From contig JAQVNH010000019.1 in the NCBI GenBank assembly GCA_028703215.1, forward strand, positions 944-10,888: a DNA stretch of 9,945 nucleotides, written 5' to 3'. The position numbers were made by a program, and so were the translations under genes. Each line of letters begins with the position of its first letter. The first letter of the stretch is position 1. Positions 5,619 through 9,945 of this stretch are shown piece by piece. The notes beneath the pieces are model-generated. The model made no database searches, was not told where the DNA came from, and was given only the letters and a program-made list of their open reading frames with translations. The DNA comes from Eubacteriales bacterium (GTDB lineage Bacteria > Bacillota > Clostridia > Acetivibrionales > STF1-152).

Positions 5619-6428
5619 TCAGGTCAGAACAAGTATGCTGAGCGCCATCAGCACCATTCCCGCAATAAGCCCCGCGATCGCCAAATGGTGCTCGCCGTAC
5701 TCTTCCGCGGTAGGAAGAAGTTCATCCATTGAGATGTATACCATGATGCCCGCAACGGATGTTAAAAGTATTCCGAACACAACATTATTCAGGAAAGGCA
5801 TGAGTATCAGAAATGCAATGAGAGCCCCGGCAGGTTCCGAAAGTCCCGACAGGAATGACCACATAAAAGCCTTTTTTCTGTTTCCCGTCGCGCAATAAAC
5901 AGGTATTGCAACTGAAATACCTTCGGGAATATTGTGAAGCGCGATCGCTATCGCAATAGGGATGCCTATCGTTCTATCATGCAGCGCGGCGGTAAATGTT
6001 GCTATTCCCTCAGGGAAATTATGTACGGCAATTGCTATGGCAGTTAGCATGCCTGTGCGTATCAAACCGCTGTTGGTGCCGAAACCGCAGCTGTTTATTT
6101 TTTCTATGCTCCTCGATTCGTGGGGATTTTCTTTGGACGGTATCAATTTGTCAATAACCCCAATGAGGAGCATGCCTCCGAAAAACGACGCCGCAGTTAT
6201 CCATGAGCCTGCTTTTTTGCCGAATTCCGATATCAGCAGTTCCTGTCCCGATGGGAAAATATCAACAAAAGACACATATATCATAACGCCGGCTGATAAG
6301 CCAAGCATTACCGACAGGATTTTGGCATTTGTTTTTTTCCACAAAAGCACGAAAAGGCTTCCGATACCTGTCGAAAGACCCGCAACCAGCGTAAGTAAAA
6401 ACGCCCATATAGCATTACCTGTTCCCAT
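5619..6428 (-). CDS. zupT: ZIP-family divalent metal transporter, ZupT-like
   Basis: A 269-residue membrane protein of the ZIP family, which imports zinc and often other divalent metals without ATP. The two transport-site helices are clear: HNFPEGIATF (His136, Glu140) and HNIPEGISVA (His165, Glu169), with a further conserved Glu198 in GLSEPAG and the late motif YISMDELLPTAEEYG. About eight membrane helices are expected. The cytoplasmic loop (about 95-120) is short and contains only one histidine, unlike eukaryotic ZIPs. GAGGAAG stands about 8 bases before the ATG. It lies 53 bases downstream of metH on the same strand with no obvious terminator or strong promoter in the gap, so it may be transcribed with hom-metH. 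It is convergent with znuB. Confidence 0.92.
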   Translation of the reverse strand: MGTGNAIWAFLLTLVAGLSTGIGSLFVLLWKKTNAKILSVMLGLSAGVMIYVSFVDIFPSGQELLISEFGKKAGSWITAASFFGGMLLIGVIDKLIPSKENPHESRSIEKINSCGFGTNSGLIRTGMLTAIAIAVHNFPEGIATFTAALHDRTIGIPIAIAIALHNIPEGISVAIPVYCATGNRKKAFMWSFLSGLSEPAGALIAFLILMPFLNNVVFGILLTSVAGIMVYISMDELLPTAEEYGEHHLAIAGLIAGMVLMALSILVLT

Positions 6429-6481
6429 ATCTTAGCTTCCTCTTTCCCAATATATCAGTCTAGATAAACTTCTTAAAATGA

Positions 6482-8959
6482 TCAGATTTCAGCAGCAAGC
6501 CTGACTGCTACCTTTACGGCCGCATTGGCATCCGGGGCGTAGCCATCCGCTCCGATTTCCCCGGCATATTCGCCGGTAACTACCGCGCCTCCTATCATGA
6601 CCTTGCAGTCAAGTCCCTTTTCCCTGATTAATTTTATTACATTTTTCATTTCTCCGATCGTTGTGGTCATCAAAGCTGACAAGCTGACTATTTTAGCGCC
6701 TGTTTCTGCTGCTTTTCCAACGATCTCCTCCGCGCTGACATCCTTGCCGAGGTCGTAAATTTCAAAGCCATGATTGCGCATCATTAGAGCCACAATATTT
6801 TTGCCGATATCGTGAATGTCACCCTTGACCGTCGCCAGCACAACTTTTATTTTTTCTCCTGCTTTTCCCGAACTTTCTTTTTCCAGAAGCGGCTGCAGTT
6901 TTTCGAAAGCCGCTTTCATTGTATTTGCGCTGCGAATGAGCTGAGGCAAATAATATATTTGCTTGTCAAAAAGATCTCCGACTTTATTTATCGCAGGAAT
7001 CAAGAGTCTGTCCACGATATCCTGCGGATTTACACCCGTCTTCAGGGCTTTTTCCGTAAAATTCACTACGGCATCCGGATTTCCTTCTATTACAGCGTCA
7101 TAAATGCCCTTCTCAATACTTTCCTTGGCAGAAAATAAATCTGCTGCAGTTTCAGAATTTCGGTTTTTCCCCCGGCTATCCGCTTCCGGACCTTTGTCTT
7201 CCTCCGTTGCCTTAAAATCTCGCTTTGCAGTAAAACGCCTGATATATGCAAGACCTGACAGGTCCCTTCCTGTCAGGACGTCGCATGCAAACCGCGTATC
7301 CATTAGCGAAGTTATCTCCGGATTTGCGATAGCGGCCGTAAGACCTCTGTCCGCTGCCATGGAAAGAAATGCCGCGTTGATGTGCTGTCTCTCGGGAAGT
7401 CCGAAGGAAATATTCGACAGGCCTATTACAGACGCGATCTTGAATTTTTCCCGGCACCACTCTATCACCTTAAGCGTCTCTTCGGGTGCGTTCTCCTCTG
7501 CAGAAACAGCCATTGCAAGGCCATCGGCTAAAATATCTTCCTTTGAGATGCCGTATTCTCCGGCTTTTTTCACCGCTTCCCTTATTAGAGAACATCTTTG
7601 CTCCGCATATTGCGGTATTCCGTTTTCATCGATCGGCAGCAAGATGATCATAGCTCCGTATTTTGCCGCGATCGGAAAAAGCTTCTCCATTTTTGATTTT
7701 TCTGCCGATACCGAATTTATCAAAGCTCTCCCGGGATATATCCTCAGAGCCGATTCAATCGCTTCGGGATCCGAACTGTCTATGCAAAGAGGAGTATCAA
7801 CGGTTTCCGCAAGCTCTTCGACAACTTCCCGCATCGCAGATTTTTCATCGATACCGGGAACACCCACATTAACGTCGAGAATATCAGCGCCGGCTTCGGC
7901 TTGCTCGATTGCCAGATTTCCGACCTCCGCCATTTTCCCTGACAAAAGTTCCTTTGTCAGCTTTTTCTTGCCTGTGGGGTTTATCCTCTCACCTATTATC
8001 GCAAGCGGCCCGGACGGGTTTATAAATACTGTTCGGGTTGCCGAAGTGACGGCCCCGCAGAAAACAGGTTTTTCTTCAGGCTTCCTGTAATCAGGAAGAT
8101 GTTTTTTTATCGCTTCGATGTGTTCAGGAGTTGTTCCGCAGCAGCCTCCGATGAGATTCACGCCAAGTTCGGCAAATGGCCTCATCAGGGTGCCGAACTC
8201 TTCGGGCCCTATGCTGTAGGTTGTTTTGCCGTTTTTTAATTCCGGGATCCCCGCATTGGGTTTTGCGATAAGCGGCACTTTGGCAACCGACTTCATTTCT
8301 TCTATTATCCGGATCATTTGCCTGGGACCAGTCGAACAATTGCATCCGACAACATCCGCTCCAAGACTCTGCAGTGTTATCACGGCAGTCATCGGGTCAG
8401 TGCCTGTAAGGGTCTTTCCGTTATCCGAAAATGTCATGCTGACGCAAACCGGAAGGCTGCAGCTTTCTTTGACCGCTAATAATGCAGCTCTGGCTTCCCG
8501 GATATCTATCATCGTTTCTATCACGAAGAAATCAACTCCGCCCTCAAGAAGCCCCTTGACTTGTTCCTTGTATATCCCGACCGCTTCTTCGAAAGGAAGA
8601 TCTCCGAAAGGAGCAATAAAATGCCCGGTGGTCGATATGTCCCCCGCCACAAGTCCGCTCTTCCCGGAAGCTGTTCTTGAAATATGAGCAAGCTTTTTGT
8701 TTAAATCCGATACGTCTATTTCATTTCTGTAATGTGAAAGCTTGAGCCTGTTAGCGCCGAGCGTGAAAGTGTAGACAGCTTCCGAACCGGATCCGAAATA
8801 TTTTTTCTGAGTGTCTATCAGCAGCCGGGGATTTTCAGAAACCCATATTTCGGGGCATACACCATTTGGCATTCCTTTTTTTTGCATTTCGGTTCCGGAT
8901 GCTCCGTCTAAAATAAGTGTTTTATTTTTGATAAGTCTCATAAATTTTTCTTTGTCCAC
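6482..8959 (-). CDS. metH: Cobalamin-dependent methionine synthase, short form without reactivation domain
   Basis: An 825-residue enzyme that makes methionine from homocysteine with methyltetrahydrofolate and a corrinoid. Domains in order: a homocysteine-binding barrel (about 10-290) with zinc ligands Cys208 (GCNCSTGP) and Cys273/Cys274 (GGCCGTTPEH); a pterin-binding barrel (about 315-575) starting IIGERINPTGKKK; a charged linker (about 578-605); the helical B12 cap (about 606-695); and the B12-binding domain (about 700-825) with GDIHDIGKNIV, where His716 is the axial ligand. E. coli MetH is about 1,227 residues because of a C-terminal SAM-binding reactivation domain. That domain is absent here, so reactivation must be done by another protein or in another way. 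The GTG start at 8957-8959 is supported by GAAGGTGA 7 bases upstream; the in-frame ATG six codons later lacks a ribosome site. It follows hom by 61 bases on the same strand. Confidence 0.95.
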   Translation of the reverse strand: MDKEKFMRLIKNKTLILDGASGTEMQKKGMPNGVCPEIWVSENPRLLIDTQKKYFGSGSEAVYTFTLGANRLKLSHYRNEIDVSDLNKKLAHISRTASGKSGLVAGDISTTGHFIAPFGDLPFEEAVGIYKEQVKGLLEGGVDFFVIETMIDIREARAALLAVKESCSLPVCVSMTFSDNGKTLTGTDPMTAVITLQSLGADVVGCNCSTGPRQMIRIIEEMKSVAKVPLIAKPNAGIPELKNGKTTYSIGPEEFGTLMRPFAELGVNLIGGCCGTTPEHIEAIKKHLPDYRKPEEKPVFCGAVTSATRTVFINPSGPLAIIGERINPTGKKKLTKELLSGKMAEVGNLAIEQAEAGADILDVNVGVPGIDEKSAMREVVEELAETVDTPLCIDSSDPEAIESALRIYPGRALINSVSAEKSKMEKLFPIAAKYGAMIILLPIDENGIPQYAEQRCSLIREAVKKAGEYGISKEDILADGLAMAVSAEENAPEETLKVIEWCREKFKIASVIGLSNISFGLPERQHINAAFLSMAADRGLTAAIANPEITSLMDTRFACDVLTGRDLSGLAYIRRFTAKRDFKATEEDKGPEADSRGKNRNSETAADLFSAKESIEKGIYDAVIEGNPDAVVNFTEKALKTGVNPQDIVDRLLIPAINKVGDLFDKQIYYLPQLIRSANTMKAAFEKLQPLLEKESSGKAGEKIKVVLATVKGDIHDIGKNIVALMMRNHGFEIYDLGKDVSAEEIVGKAAETGAKIVSLSALMTTTIGEMKNVIKLIREKGLDCKVMIGGAVVTGEYAGEIGADGYAPDANAAVKVAVRLAAEI
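7254..7277. repeat. Inverted repeat within metH, between the pterin and cap domains
   Basis: CCTGACAGG (7254-7262) and CCTGTCAGG (7269-7277) are perfect reverse complements separated by six bases. On the metH mRNA this would form a 9-bp GC-rich hairpin over the codons for residues about 561-570, just before the charged interdomain linker. No T-run follows, so it is not a terminator. It could be chance. Confidence 0.4.
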
Positions 8960-9020
8960 GCCGGCTCACCTTCCCCCGATTTGACATGCCGCCTACTAAG
9001 CCTGTTTTTGCCGTTTCTTG
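8960..9020 (-). other. hom-metH intergenic gap
   Basis: This 61-base gap holds the metH ribosome site (GGGGGAAGGTGA, just upstream of the GTG start). I see no terminator hairpin with a T-run, no convincing -35/-10 pair and no SAM, T-box or cobalamin riboswitch motif. Co-transcription of hom and metH is the simplest reading. Confidence 0.5.
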
Positions 9021-9945
9021 TCAGTTTATATTTGCTTCCGGATACATCATTATAATATTCAGTACAGAAGAAATACAAGAACCGTCAGCAAGCTGTTTGA
9101 TCTTTTTTCGGACCGCCGATTCTCTTTCCTGCTGCGTGATGAACCCGATTTCGTATTTTTTCCCGATATCCACAAATTTTACTTCTCCCATTTTTTCCGA
9201 AATGAGTTTTTTGGCTGACGGCATATCGATGATCCCTACTCTTACAAACAAGCTGGCATCATACATTTCGGAGTCTATGAGCTCCGAATGCTCCTTGACT
9301 TTCCATAAACGCTTCCCGTTGCTGTAGACATTATTGACGACGTCCATTATGTCTGCGATTATTGCGCTGGCTGTCGGGAGCTTTCCGGCCCCTCTGCCGT
9401 AGAACATGGCATCGCCAACAATATTCCCTTCGACCACTATTGCATTGAATATGTCCTCGACAGATGCAAGCGGATGCGACTTTTGAAGTATTACGGGAGC
9501 TACCTTGCAGAATATTCCCCTGCTCACTCTTTTTCCTATTGCCAGAAGTTTGATTACAGAATTTATGCTGTCGGCATATTCCATATCGATCATGCCAAGC
9601 CTTGAAATCCCTTCCGGCCTTATTTTCCTGTAATCGATAAATTCGTCAAATGCTATCGTCGACAGAATACTGAGCTTTCTTGCCGCATCATAGCCATCAA
9701 TATCCTCTTTCGGGTTTGATTCAACATATCCTTTTCTGCGCGCTTCTTTCAACGCATCGTCAAAGCTGAGGCCTTCGTTCTTCATCTTAGTAAGTATGTA
9801 ATTCGTTGTGCCGTTTACTATGCCTGTAATGCTCATGATCCGGTTTGCCGCAAGACATTTGTTCAACGGTCTTATAATGGGAATTCCGCCACCCACGCTT
9901 GCCTCAAATAAATAATTGACATTATTGTCATGAGCCAGCTGAAGC
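9021..9945 (-). CDS. hom: Homoserine dehydrogenase (5' end outside window)
   Basis: About 307 residues of the C-terminal part are visible, and the frame is open at the right edge. The start and the NAD(P)-binding Rossmann domain (roughly 100-120 residues) are missing. The enzyme reduces aspartate semialdehyde to homoserine, the branch point to threonine and methionine. Diagnostic segments are EASVGGGIPIIRPL, GIVNGTTNYILTKM, and NPKEDIDGYDAARKLSIL, which carries the catalytic Asp and Lys four residues apart. GRGAGKLPTASAIIADI then closes the catalytic domain. The last 90 or so residues (from about ASLFVRVGIIDMPSAKKLI) look like an ACT regulatory domain, but the usual glycine after the proline is serine and the match is weak. 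The GTG at 9894-9896 is an internal Val codon, not a start. The gene ends 61 bases before metH on the same strand, suggesting a methionine-pathway operon. Confidence 0.93.
   Translation of the reverse strand, partial: LQLAHDNNVNYLFEASVGGGIPIIRPLNKCLAANRIMSITGIVNGTTNYILTKMKNEGLSFDDALKEARRKGYVESNPKEDIDGYDAARKLSILSTIAFDEFIDYRKIRPEGISRLGMIDMEYADSINSVIKLLAIGKRVSRGIFCKVAPVILQKSHPLASVEDIFNAIVVEGNIVGDAMFYGRGAGKLPTASAIIADIMDVVNNVYSNGKRLWKVKEHSELIDSEMYDASLFVRVGIIDMPSAKKLISEKMGEVKFVDIGKKYEIGFITQQERESAVRKKIKQLADGSCISSVLNIIMMYPEANIN

Noticed and set aside
6429..6481. Possible separate promoter or terminator between metH and zupT
   Set aside because: There are AT-rich patches but no -35/-10 pair with good spacing and no hairpin followed by a T-run.
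7104..8090. Long plus-strand open frame (328 codons) opposite metH
   Set aside because: It lies wholly antisense to a clear MetH coding sequence, has a low-complexity Ser/Ala/Pro-rich composition typical of a shadow frame, and shows no domain.
1..9945. CRISPR arrays, tRNAs, rRNAs, insertion sequences, toxin-antitoxin or defence genes
   Set aside because: No direct repeat arrays, cloverleaf-like segments, transposase motifs or terminal repeats were seen, and nearly all sequence is accounted for by metabolic and transport genes.

Overview
The window looks like chromosomal DNA from an anaerobic, Firmicutes-like (clostridial-type) bacterium. The reasons are a moderate GC content, strong purine-rich ribosome binding sites, lipoprotein-type solute-binding proteins, an ECF vitamin-transporter subunit, a riboswitch that works through an intrinsic terminator, and a short methionine synthase without a reactivation domain. 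This placement is inference. The genes are ordinary, tightly packed cofactor, metal and methionine genes. I saw no mobile element, CRISPR array, tRNA, rRNA or defence system.

Layout. (1) 1-1714, minus strand: a sigma70-type promoter, a cobalamin riboswitch, an intrinsic terminator, cobO (cob(I)alamin adenosyltransferase) and a partial btuF-like corrinoid-binding lipoprotein that runs off the left edge. A 20-codon leader ORF with a strong Shine-Dalgarno sequence lies between aptamer and terminator and overlaps the terminator hairpin. (2) 1717-2876, minus strand: an ECF transporter S component and a class I SAM-dependent methyltransferase, overlapping by 4 bases. (3) 2880-3051: a divergent control region with a 20-bp palindrome that contains the -35 box of the rightward promoter. 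(4) 3052-5613, plus strand: a complete znuABC-type metal ABC transporter. (5) 5619-6428, minus strand: a ZIP-family transporter (zupT-like), convergent with the permease gene. (6) 6482-9945, minus strand: metH (cobalamin-dependent methionine synthase without activation domain) preceded by hom (homoserine dehydrogenase), whose 5' part is outside the window.

How the parts fit: Hom makes homoserine, the precursor of homocysteine, which MetH methylates. MetH needs zinc (Cys208, Cys273, Cys274) and a corrinoid (His716 in the DxHxxG motif). The window encodes two metal uptake systems of types that carry zinc, plus corrinoid capture and adenosylation genes under B12 feedback. It can be read as a methionine-synthase supply neighbourhood, but this is inferred from gene order only.

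The parts most worth a second look are regulatory: the palindromic operator between the ECF and znu operons, the leader ORF in the riboswitch expression platform, and the ECF S/methyltransferase pair of unknown substrate.
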